Source: Georgenia subflava
GTDB taxonomy: Bacteria; Actinomycetota; Actinomycetes; Actinomycetales; Actinomycetaceae
Assembly: GCF_009193155.1 (NCBI RefSeq)
Contig: NZ_VUKD01000006.1
Coordinates: 1-64,000, forward strand
DNA length: 64,000 nucleotides
Direction: 5' to 3'
Below, piece after piece: positions 1 to 8,056 of the stretch. Every line of letters starts with the position of its first letter. Position 1 is the first letter of the stretch. The translations under genes were made by a program, and so were the position numbers. The notes beneath the pieces are model-generated. The model was given only the letters and a program-made list of their open reading frames with translations. It searched no databases and was not told where the DNA came from.

Positions 1-450
1 GCGGCCGTCATAGTGATTGATCCCGTCCCGGTCGAACCTGCGAACCCCATCATGCCGCCCCTTCGCTCACTAACACTTTCACGCGAGGGGAACACCGGCG
101 AAGGGATGACCGAGCAGCCCCCCGGGGCCTGCACACCCGCCCACAAACGGCGCTGATGAGCGAAACTGACACAACCCCCGGAACCACCAACACCTGGGAG
201 CACACACCCGTTGAGCTTCTCCGCTGGTTGAACATCGTGGCCCGGCACGGCGCCGGCCTCAAGGCCCTACGGCCGCTGCGCGGTCGCGCTCCGCGCGAGC
301 CTTGACCCCGACGCCTCAACCGAGCACACCCAAAACCCAGCCGGACAAGCAAAAAACAAGCCCAAGCAGACTCACCACACCCCCTTGACTCACCACCGCT
401 CCTTCAGGGATGTCGCTCGGCGATGGGACGACCAGCGAGGAGGCGAGTCG
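1..450. other. Non-core leading region, possible remnant of acquired DNA
   Basis: This stretch holds no recognisable gene. Frame 1 is open from the window edge to a TGA at 154-156, and a second short frame starts at the overlapping ATG (156-158). Neither translation is recognised. The segment around 306-385 is A- and C-rich compared with the GC-dense surroundings, including an AAAAAA run near 352. This fits the decayed end of a mobile or otherwise acquired segment, but no transposase motif or terminal repeat is visible. A good ribosome binding site (GAGGAGG) for the next gene lies at about 437-443. Confidence 0.3.
156..305 (+). CDS. Possible 49-residue hypothetical protein (doubtful)
   Basis: A short frame of 49 residues begins MSETDTTPGTT and ends in a basic tail (LRPLRGRAPREP). 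Its ATG overlaps the TGA that closes the frame open from the window edge (TGATG), a junction typical of coupled genes. Third-position G/C is fairly high but below that of the core genes. No family is recognised, there is no convincing ribosome binding site, and it could be chance or the tail of a broken mobile-element gene. Confidence 0.18.
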   Translation: MSETDTTPGTTNTWEHTPVELLRWLNIVARHGAGLKALRPLRGRAPREP

Positions 451-828
451 ATGAGTGACGAGGCGCGGACCGACGTCGTGGCGTGGTTCGACATCCCGGT
501 GACCGATCTCGACCGTGCCACCGCCTTCTACGGGGCGATCCTGCAGGCCGAGCTCACCCGCTACAGCGCGCCGGGCATCGAGGGCGCGTTGTTCCCCACC
601 ACCGGGCTGAGCGGGACACTGCTCAAGGGCGAGGGCTTCGTGCCCAGCCACGCCGGCTCCGTGGTGTACCTCGACGGCGGAGACGATCTCAGCACGGTTC
701 TGGACCGGGTCGAGGCGGCGGGCGGGACGGTGCTGCTCCCCAAGCGCGAGATCGGTGGCGGTCGCGGCTACTTCGCCTACTTCCAGGACACGGAGGGCAA
801 CCGGATCGGCCTGCACTCCGCCGGCTGA
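451..828 (+). CDS. VOC (glyoxalase/bleomycin-resistance fold) family protein
   Basis: A 125-residue protein with a single VOC module over residues 8-122. It opens with the usual WFDIPVTDLDRA strand-helix pattern and closes with the family end motif DTEGNRIGLHS. Members bind a divalent metal or small ligand and range from lyases to resistance-binding proteins, so the substrate cannot be predicted. The ATG at 451 is chosen because GAGGAGG sits about 8 nt upstream and the family pattern begins a few residues later; an upstream in-frame ATG at 385 would add 22 unrelated residues. It stands alone, convergent with the toxin-antitoxin pair downstream. Confidence 0.85.
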   Translation: MSDEARTDVVAWFDIPVTDLDRATAFYGAILQAELTRYSAPGIEGALFPTTGLSGTLLKGEGFVPSHAGSVVYLDGGDDLSTVLDRVEAAGGTVLLPKREIGGGRGYFAYFQDTEGNRIGLHSAG

Positions 829-836
829 GCCCACGC

Positions 837-858
837 TGAGCCATGTGCACACGGCTCA
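837..858. terminator. Near-perfect 22-bp palindrome between convergent genes
   Basis: TGAGCC at 837-842 pairs with GGCTCA at 853-858, and the centre contains the palindrome GTGCAC; only one internal pair is mismatched. It begins 8 nt after the VOC stop codon and lies between two converging genes, so a bidirectional, U-tract-free terminator is the simplest reading. A protein-binding palindrome is possible. Confidence 0.4.
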
Positions 859-910
859 CCGAGCCTGCTGAGTTCACCCCGACCTCGAGCCCACCGTATG
901 GGGAGTTGTG

Positions 911-1342
911 TCACGTCGTGGCCAGCAGGGTGTGCGGCACGGTCGGGAACCGGGCGAAGTCGTGGTCGAGCGTCGCCACCGTGGCGCTGTGTTCGGCGGC
1001 GAGCGCAGCGATCACGGCGTCGGGGACGAGATCGCCGACCGCGCTGCCCTCGTCGCACAGCTGCCGAAGGAGTGTGAGGTGTCGGGGGCCGGGGTCCAGC
1101 CGCAGACAATGGGGCTGTGCGAGTACCGCATCGATGAATGCGAATGCCTCGGGACGAGGCGTCGGGACTGCGAATATCCGACGATTCGTAGCCAGGCGCA
1201 GGAACGATGCCCACACGCCGGTCGGGACACCGAAGGCCTGTTCGCGGGCAAGGACCTCGTCGAACCAGCGACGTACCGCCTGATGCTGAGGGTGGTCGTC
1301 GCGGTGCGCGGCGAGGACGACATTCACGTCGAACAGCAGCAC
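911..1342 (-). CDS. vapC: PIN-domain ribonuclease toxin, VapC type
   Basis: A 143-residue PIN domain protein of the mycobacterial-type VapC subfamily. The first acidic residue is in MLLFDVNVV (D5), the [10 protein letters not shown] segment replaces the usual E-containing helix as is typical of this subfamily, and the later acidic residues are in [11 protein letters not shown] and [10 protein letters not shown]. Family members cut RNA (often tRNA or rRNA) in a metal-dependent way and are held inactive by a cognate antitoxin. The gene lies 7 nt downstream of the antitoxin gene on the same strand, a standard two-gene toxin-antitoxin operon. Target specificity cannot be told from sequence. Confidence 0.85.
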   Translation of the reverse strand: MLLFDVNVVLAAHRDDHPQHQAVRRWFDEVLAREQAFGVPTGVWASFLRLATNRRIFAVPTPRPEAFAFIDAVLAQPHCLRLDPGPRHLTLLRQLCDEGSAVGDLVPDAVIAALAAEHSATVATLDHDFARFPTVPHTLLATT

Positions 1343-1349
1343 GGGTACC

Positions 1350-1607
1350 TCACCGCAACGCGTCGAGCTCGACGCCGTCGTCGAGCGCCTCGTGAAGAGC
1401 CCGGCTGGAGGTCAGGTCGATACCCGGACGCGGCCCGGTGCCACCGCGGAACACGGGGACCGGTGGAGGCGCCGCGCCGGGCTCGGTATCGGTCAGCTCT
1501 CGGCGCAGCGCGGCGTCGACTATGGCTCCGAGCGTGACGCCGCGCTCGTGGGCGCGACGTTTCGCTGCAAGGAGCAGCTCGTCCGATATCGTGACCGTGG
1601 TGCGCAT
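1350..1607 (-). CDS. vapB: Ribbon-helix-helix antitoxin, VapB type
   Basis: An 85-residue protein with a ribbon-helix-helix DNA-binding domain at the N terminus ([19 protein letters not shown], residues 1-45) and a flexible acidic/proline-rich C-terminal half expected to wrap the toxin. It should neutralise the downstream PIN toxin and repress its own promoter. A TAATCT hexamer ends 7 nt before the ATG with no ribosome binding site, so the mRNA is probably leaderless. Two direct GCATCAC repeats (1623-1629 and 1632-1638) just upstream are candidate operator half-sites. Confidence 0.82.
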   Translation of the reverse strand: MRTTVTISDELLLAAKRRAHERGVTLGAIVDAALRRELTDTEPGAAPPPVPVFRGGTGPRPGIDLTSSRALHEALDDGVELDALR

Positions 1608-1614
1608 GATGACC

Positions 1615-1638
1615 AGATTAGTGCATCACCCGCATCAC
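1615..1638 (-). promoter_or_regulatory. Promoter/operator of vapBC (leaderless)
   Basis: The -10 hexamer TAATCT (1615-1620, minus strand) is 7 nt from the ATG at 1607. Direct repeats GCATCAC, CC, GCATCAC (1623-1638 on the plus strand) sit just upstream and could be bound by the ribbon-helix-helix antitoxin. Confidence 0.45.
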
Positions 1639-1785
1639 GGCTCGGCCGATCTCGCCCGACCAGGTGGCAGCGACGTGCAGGTTCGCTGCGGAGGTTGTGA
1701 CGATGTGATGAAGTCACCGACATGTGGTTGCCCCGCACATATACCGTCGGCGGGAACTAGTCGATCAACAAGGCAGGCGGACGGG

Positions 1786-2112
1786 ATGAACAGTGCGAGA
1801 CGGCTCGTGACAGGCGGCCTCATCGGCGCGGTCCTGACTGTGCCTCTGACGGGATGCAGTGACCGTGGTGACCTGTCCATCAGCAACGACAGCCCCGACG
1901 ACGTGACCGTTGTGACAGGAGACGAAGAGGTCACCGTCGACGCCGGGGGCGGAGTCGCCCTGCTCGACTACGGCTGCACGCCCGGTGATGTCACCGTCAG
2001 GTTCGCCTCGCGCCCTGAGGTAGTGCTGCCCGGGCCGGTGTGCCCGGACCAGCGGATCGTCGTCGGCGACGGTACGGCCGCCTTGGAACCCGTCCCCGCG
2101 AACGCCACCTGA
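1786..2112 (+). CDS. Small secreted lipoprotein, unknown function
   Basis: A 108-residue protein with a lipoprotein signal: basic start (MNSARR), hydrophobic stretch, and lipobox PLTGC with the lipidated cysteine at residue 24. The mature part (about 85 residues) is acidic and beta-rich in appearance, with two further cysteines (in DYGCTPGD and GPVCPDQR) that could form a disulfide. No family is recognised. The ATG at 1786 is preferred because the signal sequence starts immediately after it; the frame stays open upstream but without signal character. It converges on the glycosylase gene. Confidence 0.65.
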   Translation: MNSARRLVTGGLIGAVLTVPLTGCSDRGDLSISNDSPDDVTVVTGDEEVTVDAGGGVALLDYGCTPGDVTVRFASRPEVVLPGPVCPDQRIVVGDGTAALEPVPANAT

Positions 2113-2182
2113 GCGATCGGCGGGCGACTACCGCGGGAGGGAGCATGGCGCGGCCCTCGGCGCTCGGCCCACCTGCACCTGC

Positions 2183-3046
2183 TCAGCGGAGGAGCTTGGA
2201 CATCCGCCGGTCGGCGAGTATCTTGCCGCCGGTCTGGCAGGTCGGGCAGTACTGCAGGGAGGAGTCCGCGAACGAGACCTCCCGCACGGTGTCCCCGCAC
2301 ACCGGGCAGGCCTGCCCGGCGCGGCCGTGCACCTTCATGCTGCGACGCTTGGAGTCCTTGAGCTCGGCGGCCGGGCGGCCCGACGCCTGCTCGGCGGCGG
2401 AGGCGAGCACCGCCCCGATCGCCTCGTGCAGGCGGGTGACGGCGTCGTCGTCGAAGGAGCGGCTCAGCGCGAACGGGCTCAGCCGGGCGGCGTGCAGGAT
2501 CTCGTCGGAGTAGGCGTTGCCGATGCCGGCGATGACCGACTGGTCCCGCAGCAGTCCCTTGACCTGCTGGTTCTTCCCCTCCAGCAGCTCACGCAGCCGC
2601 TCGATGCTCAGGTCGGCGGGCTCGACCCCCAGCGTCGCGATCGCCGTCACCTCCTCGGGCCGGGCGACCACGTGCACGGCGAGACGCTTGCGGGTGCCCG
2701 CCTCGGTGAGGTCGAACCCGGCTCCGTCGTCGAGCCGCACGCGCAGCGCGATCGGCGAGCGGCCCGGCCGGAGCACCGTCTTCGGCACCGCGTCGTACCA
2801 CCTCAGCCAGCCCGCCTTGGCCAGATGGAAGACCAGGTGGAGGTCGCCGTCGTCGGAAGTGGTCAGGTCCAGCCACTTGCCGTGCCGGGCCACGGCGGTC
2901 ACGGACCGGCCGGTGAGCTCGGTGGGCGCGGGGGAGTAGGTCTTCAGCGCGCTGATCGCCCCCACCTCGACCGCTGCGACGGTGCGGCCGACGGCGCGGT
3001 CGCGCAGGAACTGGACGAGGCCCTCGACCTCCGGCATCTCCGGCAC
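2183..3046 (-). CDS. Fpg/Nei-family DNA glycosylase (AP lyase)
   Basis: A 287-residue base-excision repair enzyme. After removal of Met1 the N terminus is PEMPEVE, giving the catalytic proline and glutamate of the Fpg/Nei family. The helix-two-turn-helix region carries the signature [20 protein letters not shown], and a C-terminal zinc finger uses cysteines at about 247, 250, 267 and 270 (CPVC...CPTC). A beta-hairpin lysine is seen in RHGKWLDL. An unusual 17-residue basic tail follows the zinc finger. It is a paralogue of the second glycosylase at 32030-32833; whether it prefers oxidised purines or pyrimidines is not clear, so no gene symbol is given. Confidence 0.88.
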   Translation of the reverse strand: MPEMPEVEGLVQFLRDRAVGRTVAAVEVGAISALKTYSPAPTELTGRSVTAVARHGKWLDLTTSDDGDLHLVFHLAKAGWLRWYDAVPKTVLRPGRSPIALRVRLDDGAGFDLTEAGTRKRLAVHVVARPEEVTAIATLGVEPADLSIERLRELLEGKNQQVKGLLRDQSVIAGIGNAYSDEILHAARLSPFALSRSFDDDAVTRLHEAIGAVLASAAEQASGRPAAELKDSKRRSMKVHGRAGQACPVCGDTVREVSFADSSLQYCPTCQTGGKILADRRMSKLLR

Positions 3047-3115
3047 GCCACCATGGTGGCAGCACCGCGGCGCCCCCGCGTCCGGACCAGGTCCGGGACC
3101 GAGCGCGCGTCTCGG

Positions 3116-3121
3116 TAGGCT
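3116..3121 (+). promoter_or_regulatory. -10 element of proS (leaderless)
   Basis: TAGGCT ends 7 nt before the GTG start at 3129, and there is no ribosome binding site. This is the layout of a leaderless actinobacterial mRNA. Confidence 0.5.
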
Positions 3122-3128
3122 GGCCCGC

Positions 3129-4931
3129 GTGCTGATGAAGATGTCGTCCCTGTTCCTGCGGACCCTGCGAGAGGACCCGGTCGACGCCGAGGTCGCGAGC
3201 CACCGCCTCCTCGTGCGCGCCGGCTACATCCGGCGGGCCGCCCCGGGGATCTACACCTGGCTGCCGCTGGGCCTGAAGGTGCTGGCCAAGGTCGAGGCGA
3301 TCGTCCGCGAGGAGATGGACGCCATCGGCGGCCAGGAGGTGCACTTCCCCGCGCTGCTGCCCCGCGAGCCGTACGAGGCCACCGGACGCTGGAGCGAGTA
3401 CGGGCCGAACCTCTTCCGGCTCAAGGACCGCAAGGAGGCCGACTACCTCCTCGCGCCCACCCACGAGGAGATGTTCACCCTCCTGGTGAAGGACATGTAC
3501 TCCTCCTACAAGGAGCTGCCGCTCGCGCTCTACCAGATCCAGACCAAGTACCGGGACGAGGCCAGGCCGCGTGCGGGCCTGATCCGCGGTCGCGAGTTCG
3601 TCATGAAGGACGCCTACTCCTTCGACGTCGACGACGCCGGTCTGGAGCGTTCCTACGGCCTGCAGCGTCAGGCCTACCGACGCATCTTCGAGCGCCTCGG
3701 CCTCGAGTACGTCATCGTCCGCGCCATGAGCGGGGCGATGGGCGGCTCCATGAGCGAGGAGTTCCTGCACCCGACGGCGATCGGGGAGGACACCTTCGTG
3801 CGCTCGCCGGGCGGCTACGCCGCCAACGTCGAGGCCGTGACGACGCCCGCGCCCGAGCCCGTCGACCACGCCGACCTCCCGCCGGCCGCGGTGCTCGACA
3901 CCCCTGACACCCCCACCATCGACACCCTGGTCGAGGTGGCGAACCGGCTGCACCCCCGGCCCGGGCGTCCCTGGACCGCGGCGGACACCCTCAAGAACGT
4001 CGTCCTGGCGCTGACCCATCCGGACGACACCCGCGAGATCATCGTCGTCGGGCTGCCCGGGGACCGCGACGTCGACCTCAAGCGGCTGCAGGCCGCCGTC
4101 GAGCCCGCCGTCGTCGAGCCCGCCACCGAGGCGGACCTCAAGACCCGACCCGAGCTCGTCAAGGGCTACATCGGTCCCGCCGTGCTCGGCCCCAACGGCG
4201 CCCCGCGGGACGAGGCCGGCGACGGCGCCGCCGGTGCTGTCAGGTACCTCCTGGACCCGCGCGTCGCCCCGGGCACCGCCTGGGTGACGGGCGCCGACGC
4301 CGAGGGCAAGCACGTCTTCGGGCTCGTGGCCGGCCGGGACTTCACCGCCGACGGGACCATCGAGGCCGCCGAGGTGCGCGCGGGCGACCCTGCGCCGGAC
4401 GGCTCCGGCCCGCTGGAGCTCGCCCGCGGCATCGAGATCGGTCACGTCTTCGCCCTCGGCCGCAAGTACGCCGAGGCGCTAGACCTGAAGGTGCTGGACG
4501 CCAACGGCAAGGCGGTCACGGTGACCATGGGCTCCTACGGCATCGGCGTCACCCGCGCGGTGGCGGCCCTGGCCGAGGCCAACAACGACGACAGGGGCCT
4601 GGTGTGGCCCATGCGGGTGGCTCCGGCCCAGGTGCACGTGCTCGCCACCGGCAAGGGCGAGGAGATCTTCGACACCGCCGAGCGGCTCTCCCGCGAGCTC
4701 GAGGCCGCCGGTGTGGAGGTGCTCTACGACGACCGGCCCAAGGTCTCCGCGGGCGTGAAGTTCGCCGACTCCGAGCTCCTCGGCATCCCGCTCAGCCTCG
4801 TCGTCGGGCGCGGCCTGGCCGACGGCGTGGTCGAGGTGCGCCGGCGGGCCAGCGGCGAACGCGAGGAGATCGCCCCCGACCTGGCGGTCGCCCGCGTGCG
4901 CGAGCTCGTCGACGAGGCGCTCGCCGGCTGA
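3129..4931 (+). CDS. proS: Prolyl-tRNA synthetase
   Basis: A 600-residue class II aminoacyl-tRNA synthetase that charges tRNA-Pro with proline in the cytoplasm. It matches the bacterial type with an editing insertion: motif 1 region ([20 protein letters not shown]), motif 2 with the proline site ([12 protein letters not shown]), an inserted YbaK-like editing domain at about residues 235-400, motif 3 ([14 protein letters not shown]) and the C-terminal anticodon-binding domain from about residue 495. The GTG start gives [16 protein letters not shown], the usual N terminus; two in-frame ATGs lie 2 and 4 codons later. The gene precedes the rimP-nusA cluster, as in many actinobacteria. Confidence 0.95.
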   Translation: MLMKMSSLFLRTLREDPVDAEVASHRLLVRAGYIRRAAPGIYTWLPLGLKVLAKVEAIVREEMDAIGGQEVHFPALLPREPYEATGRWSEYGPNLFRLKDRKEADYLLAPTHEEMFTLLVKDMYSSYKELPLALYQIQTKYRDEARPRAGLIRGREFVMKDAYSFDVDDAGLERSYGLQRQAYRRIFERLGLEYVIVRAMSGAMGGSMSEEFLHPTAIGEDTFVRSPGGYAANVEAVTTPAPEPVDHADLPPAAVLDTPDTPTIDTLVEVANRLHPRPGRPWTAADTLKNVVLALTHPDDTREIIVVGLPGDRDVDLKRLQAAVEPAVVEPATEADLKTRPELVKGYIGPAVLGPNGAPRDEAGDGAAGAVRYLLDPRVAPGTAWVTGADAEGKHVFGLVAGRDFTADGTIEAAEVRAGDPAPDGSGPLELARGIEIGHVFALGRKYAEALDLKVLDANGKAVTVTMGSYGIGVTRAVAALAEANNDDRGLVWPMRVAPAQVHVLATGKGEEIFDTAERLSRELEAAGVEVLYDDRPKVSAGVKFADSELLGIPLSLVVGRGLADGVVEVRRRASGEREEIAPDLAVARVRELVDEALAG

Positions 4932-4936
4932 ACCGC

Positions 4937-5947
4937 TCAGGCGGCGGCCAGGCCCGGCAGCGCGCGGAGGGTGCCGCCCCACGCCTCGACCTCGGCCGCG
5001 GCGTGCGCGGCGGCGTCCAGCAGAGCCGCGCGCGCGTCGGGCGCCGCCACGCCCAGGCTGAAGAGCCAGTGCTCGAGCAGGCGCTCCTCGGCGTCGACGG
5101 CCGCCGCCTGCTCGGCCGAGAGCCCGGCTGCCGCGTCCGGCCCCGGCAGGTCGTAGAAGCCGAGGCGGACGTCCGGCGCACCGGCGGCGACCGCCGCGTC
5201 GACGAGCGACCGGAGCTGGATCGCGCGGGTGGTCGCCCGCTCGCGCGCGGCGCCCTCGGTGCGGGCCGCGACCGTCTCGAACGCGTAGCGCGCCTGGTCC
5301 AGCACGAGGAGCGTCGGCCCGTCGACGCCGCGGGCCAGCAGGCCCTGGGGGTCCAGCGGCGCCGCCGTGCCGGCCGGCGGCTCGGTTCCCAGCACCGCGG
5401 CCAGCGCCGTGGCGGAGCGCGAGCGCGAGACGGCGACCGACGCGAGCAGGGCCGCCAGCTCGTCCGTGGGTGCCTGCAGCGCCCCGGAGCGGGCCTCGGC
5501 GGCACCGTCGGCCAGCAGCGTGAGGAGGTCTGCCGCGCCGGGCTCGGGCACGGGCGGTGTCGTGACGACGTCGCTGGTCTCGACGTCCTCCGGGGCGCCC
5601 TCGGGCCAGGCGACCCACACCCCGCCGAGGGCGCCGAGGTGCGCCCCGGCGTCGGCCGCGACCCGCTCCAGCAGCGCCGCCGTCGCCTCGTCCTCGCTCG
5701 TGATCTCCGCCACTGTCGCGGCGATCGTGGCCGCGTCCACGGCAGCCTCCTGCCGGAGCTCCTCGACGGCGTCCGGCGCCGGCTCCTCCGGCGGCGCCGA
5801 GTCCAGCCGCACCCCGCAGCCCGCCAGGACCGCGGCGGCGAGCAGCGCGACGGCCGCGCGGCGGGCGCGTCGGCCGCGGGCCCGGGCGGCGGGCCGGTCC
5901 GGAGCGGGCTGCGCCGGGACGCCGACGGCGGGTGCTGGAGTGCGCAT
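4937..5947 (-). CDS. DUF4439 ferritin-like lipoprotein
   Basis: A 336-residue protein with a basic N-terminal region and lipobox VLAGC (cysteine about residue 44). The body is alanine-rich and helical. Its C-terminal 140 residues (from GPTLLVLDQARYAFETVAAR to the end) resemble the ferritin-like DUF4439 domain found next to rimP in related actinobacteria. Function is unknown; the fold suggests a four-helix bundle, but clear iron-ligand motifs are not visible. The ATG at 5947 gives a normal-length signal peptide; a longer frame upstream would run into the rimP promoter region. It ends 5 bp from proS, convergently. Confidence 0.68.
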   Translation of the reverse strand: MRTPAPAVGVPAQPAPDRPAARARGRRARRAAVALLAAAVLAGCGVRLDSAPPEEPAPDAVEELRQEAAVDAATIAATVAEITSEDEATAALLERVAADAGAHLGALGGVWVAWPEGAPEDVETSDVVTTPPVPEPGAADLLTLLADGAAEARSGALQAPTDELAALLASVAVSRSRSATALAAVLGTEPPAGTAAPLDPQGLLARGVDGPTLLVLDQARYAFETVAARTEGAARERATTRAIQLRSLVDAAVAAGAPDVRLGFYDLPGPDAAAGLSAEQAAAVDAEERLLEHWLFSLGVAAPDARAALLDAAAHAAAEVEAWGGTLRALPGLAAA

Positions 5948-6048
5948 CGCTGCCGATCCTGCCACGAGCCGCGGCGCGCGGAGGCCAGGCCCGGGTGAGT
6001 AGGGTGAGCCTGCCGAGCCCGACCCTCGTACCAGGAGCGACACCGAAG

Positions 6049-6534
6049 ATGAGTGCCCACCGTCCCACCGACCTCGCAGCCCGGCTGCGCGGTGCGCTCG
6101 AGCCGGTCGTCGGCGGTGCGGACCTGTACCTCGAGGACGTCACCGTCGCCGCCGCCGGACGCCGCAAGGTCGTCCGCGTCGTTCTCGACCTGCCCGACGG
6201 GCCCGGCGGTGTGGACTCCGACAAGCTCGCGGACGCCTCCCGGCGGATCTCCGCGCTCCTGGATGACGTCGACCTCGTCGAGGGCGCGTACACCCTCGAG
6301 GTCTCCACCCCGGGCGCCGACCGCCGCCTCACCGAGCCGCGGCACTTCCGCCGTGCCGTGGGCCGGCTGGTGGCGCTGCGCACCACCGACGGCAGGTCGC
6401 GGACCGGCCGGCTGCGCGAGGCCGACGAGGCGGGCGTGGTGCTCGACGTCGACGGCAAGCGCGAGGAGGTCGCCCTCGCCGAGGTCGCCGACGCCCGTGT
6501 CGAGGTCGAGCTCAACCGTTCCGACCAGGCCTGA
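6049..6534 (+). CDS. rimP: Ribosome maturation factor RimP
   Basis: A 161-residue protein that assists maturation of the 30S subunit. The N-terminal alpha/beta domain holds the family segment [20 protein letters not shown], followed by the SH3-like C-terminal domain (about residues 90-160). The ATG at 6049 has AGGAG about 12 nt upstream and matches family length; the longer frame upstream is unrelated. It begins the rimP-nusA-ylxR-infB-rbfA-truB-ribF cluster, with nusA starting 10 bp after its stop. Confidence 0.93.
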   Translation: MSAHRPTDLAARLRGALEPVVGGADLYLEDVTVAAAGRRKVVRVVLDLPDGPGGVDSDKLADASRRISALLDDVDLVEGAYTLEVSTPGADRRLTEPRHFRRAVGRLVALRTTDGRSRTGRLREADEAGVVLDVDGKREEVALAEVADARVEVELNRSDQA

Positions 6535-6544
6535 GGAGGACCAG

Positions 6545-7588
6545 ATGGACATCGACATGACGGCCCTGCGCCTGATCGAGAGCGAGCGCGGCATCAGCCT
6601 GGACGTCCTGGTCCGGGCGATCGAGGAGGCGCTGCTGCTGGCCTACCACCGCACCCCCGGCGCGGTGGACAAGGCCCGGGTGGAGCTCGACCAGCGCACC
6701 GGCCGGGTCACCGTGCTGGCCACCGAGGTCGACGAGGAGGGCAACGAGGTCGGCGAGTTCGACGACACGCCGTCGGGCTTCGGGCGCATCGCCACCGCGA
6801 CGGCTCGCTCAGTGATCGTCCAGCGGCTGCGCGACGCCGAGGACGACCAGGTGATGGGCAACTACCGGGACAAGGCCGGGGAGATCATCAGCGGCATCGT
6901 GCAGCAGGGCCGCGACCCGCGGACCGTGCTCGTCGACATCGGCGACATGGAGGCGGTGCTCCCCGCCCACGAGCAGGTGCCCACCGAGAAGTACGTCCAC
7001 GGCGACCGGCTGCGCGCCTACGTCCTCGAGGTCACCCGCGGCATGAAGGGCCCTTCGGTCACCCTGTCCCGCACGCACCCCAACCTCGTGCGCAAGCTCT
7101 TCGCGCTCGAGGTGCCCGAGGTCGCCGACGGGACCGTCGAGATCGTCGCGCTCGCCCGCGAGGCGGGCCACCGCACCAAGATGGCCGTCCGCGCGACGGT
7201 GCCCGGCCTCAACGCCAAGGGCGCCTGCATCGGGCCCATGGGGCAGCGGGTGCGCGCCGTGATGGCCGAGCTCGCCGGGGAGAAGATCGACATCGTCGAC
7301 TACTCCGACGACCCCGCGACGTTCGTCGCGCACGCCCTCTCGCCCTCGCGGGTCTCCAGCGTCGAGGTCGTCGACCTCGAGGGCCGGGCCGCCCGGGTGG
7401 TCGTGCCCGACTTCCAGCTCTCGCTGGCGATCGGCAAGGAGGGGCAGAACGCCCGCCTGGCCGCCCGGCTGACCGGATGGCGCATCGACATCCACTCCGA
7501 CACCGAGGACGAGGCGGGCGCCGACGCGTCCGAGGTCACAGGTGTCGTCGCGGAGCCGGGGGAGCACCCCGGCGACGTGCCGGGGTAG
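6545..7588 (+). CDS. nusA: Transcription termination/antitermination factor NusA
   Basis: A 347-residue RNA polymerase-binding protein controlling pausing, termination and antitermination. It has the N-terminal polymerase-binding domain (residues 1-110), an S1 domain (about 120-190) and two KH domains, including [15 protein letters not shown] and [17 protein letters not shown]. Like other actinobacterial NusA it lacks the extra C-terminal acidic repeats of the E. coli protein. The ATG follows a strong GAGGAGG site in the 10-bp gap after rimP, so the two are co-transcribed. Confidence 0.96.
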   Translation: MDIDMTALRLIESERGISLDVLVRAIEEALLLAYHRTPGAVDKARVELDQRTGRVTVLATEVDEEGNEVGEFDDTPSGFGRIATATARSVIVQRLRDAEDDQVMGNYRDKAGEIISGIVQQGRDPRTVLVDIGDMEAVLPAHEQVPTEKYVHGDRLRAYVLEVTRGMKGPSVTLSRTHPNLVRKLFALEVPEVADGTVEIVALAREAGHRTKMAVRATVPGLNAKGACIGPMGQRVRAVMAELAGEKIDIVDYSDDPATFVAHALSPSRVSSVEVVDLEGRAARVVVPDFQLSLAIGKEGQNARLAARLTGWRIDIHSDTEDEAGADASEVTGVVAEPGEHPGDVPG

Positions 7589-7620
7589 AGTGTCCGGTGG
7601 GCACGCGCCCGGAATCCCAC

Positions 7621-7986
7621 ATGAGTCGACGCAGCAAGACACCTACGCCCTTCGCCGGGCCGGTTCGGACCTGCACGGGATGTCGCGGCCGGGCCCCGAG
7701 GTCCGCACTGGTCCGCCTCGTGCTGGACGGCGCCACGCAAGCCGTGGTGGTCGATCCGGCCCGGAGCGCTCCGGGGCGGGGCGCCTGGCTCCACCAGAGC
7801 CAGGAGTGCCTGGATCTCGCCGTGCGCCGTCGTACGCTCGGCCGGGCCCTGCGAGCAGCGGGGCCGGTGCGGCTGGACGGGGTTCAGGCGTGGTTCGACC
7901 AGCATGTCCGTCACGAGGCGTCAGATGCGCCCGGTGATCAATCATCGACGAAGAAAGCGGGTTGGAAGCCGATGGGCACCCGATGA
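7621..7986 (+). CDS. rnpM: YlxR/RnpM family RNA-binding protein
   Basis: A 121-residue basic protein with the YlxR fold, including the [19 protein letters not shown] segment and the GRGAWLH motif. Its Bacillus relative is reported to bind RNase P RNA and modulate its activity. The gene sits in its usual place between nusA and infB. The start is uncertain: ATG 7621 lacks a clear ribosome binding site, while an in-frame GTG at 7597 lies 5 nt after a TAGAGT hexamer overlapping the nusA stop and could start a leaderless transcript. The last 25 residues are beyond the conserved domain. Confidence 0.88.
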   Translation: MSRRSKTPTPFAGPVRTCTGCRGRAPRSALVRLVLDGATQAVVVDPARSAPGRGAWLHQSQECLDLAVRRRTLGRALRAAGPVRLDGVQAWFDQHVRHEASDAPGDQSSTKKAGWKPMGTR

Positions 7987-8056
7987 GTACCCAGCGATGA
8001 GCTGCCAGCACTAAGAACGGTCCACCCTGTCCCGGGCGGGCCGAGACAGGAGAGTT

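Noticed and set aside
20-60. tRNA-like T-loop motif near the window start (GGTTCGCAGGTTCGAC on the minus strand)
   Set aside because: No acceptor, D or anticodon stems can be built around it.
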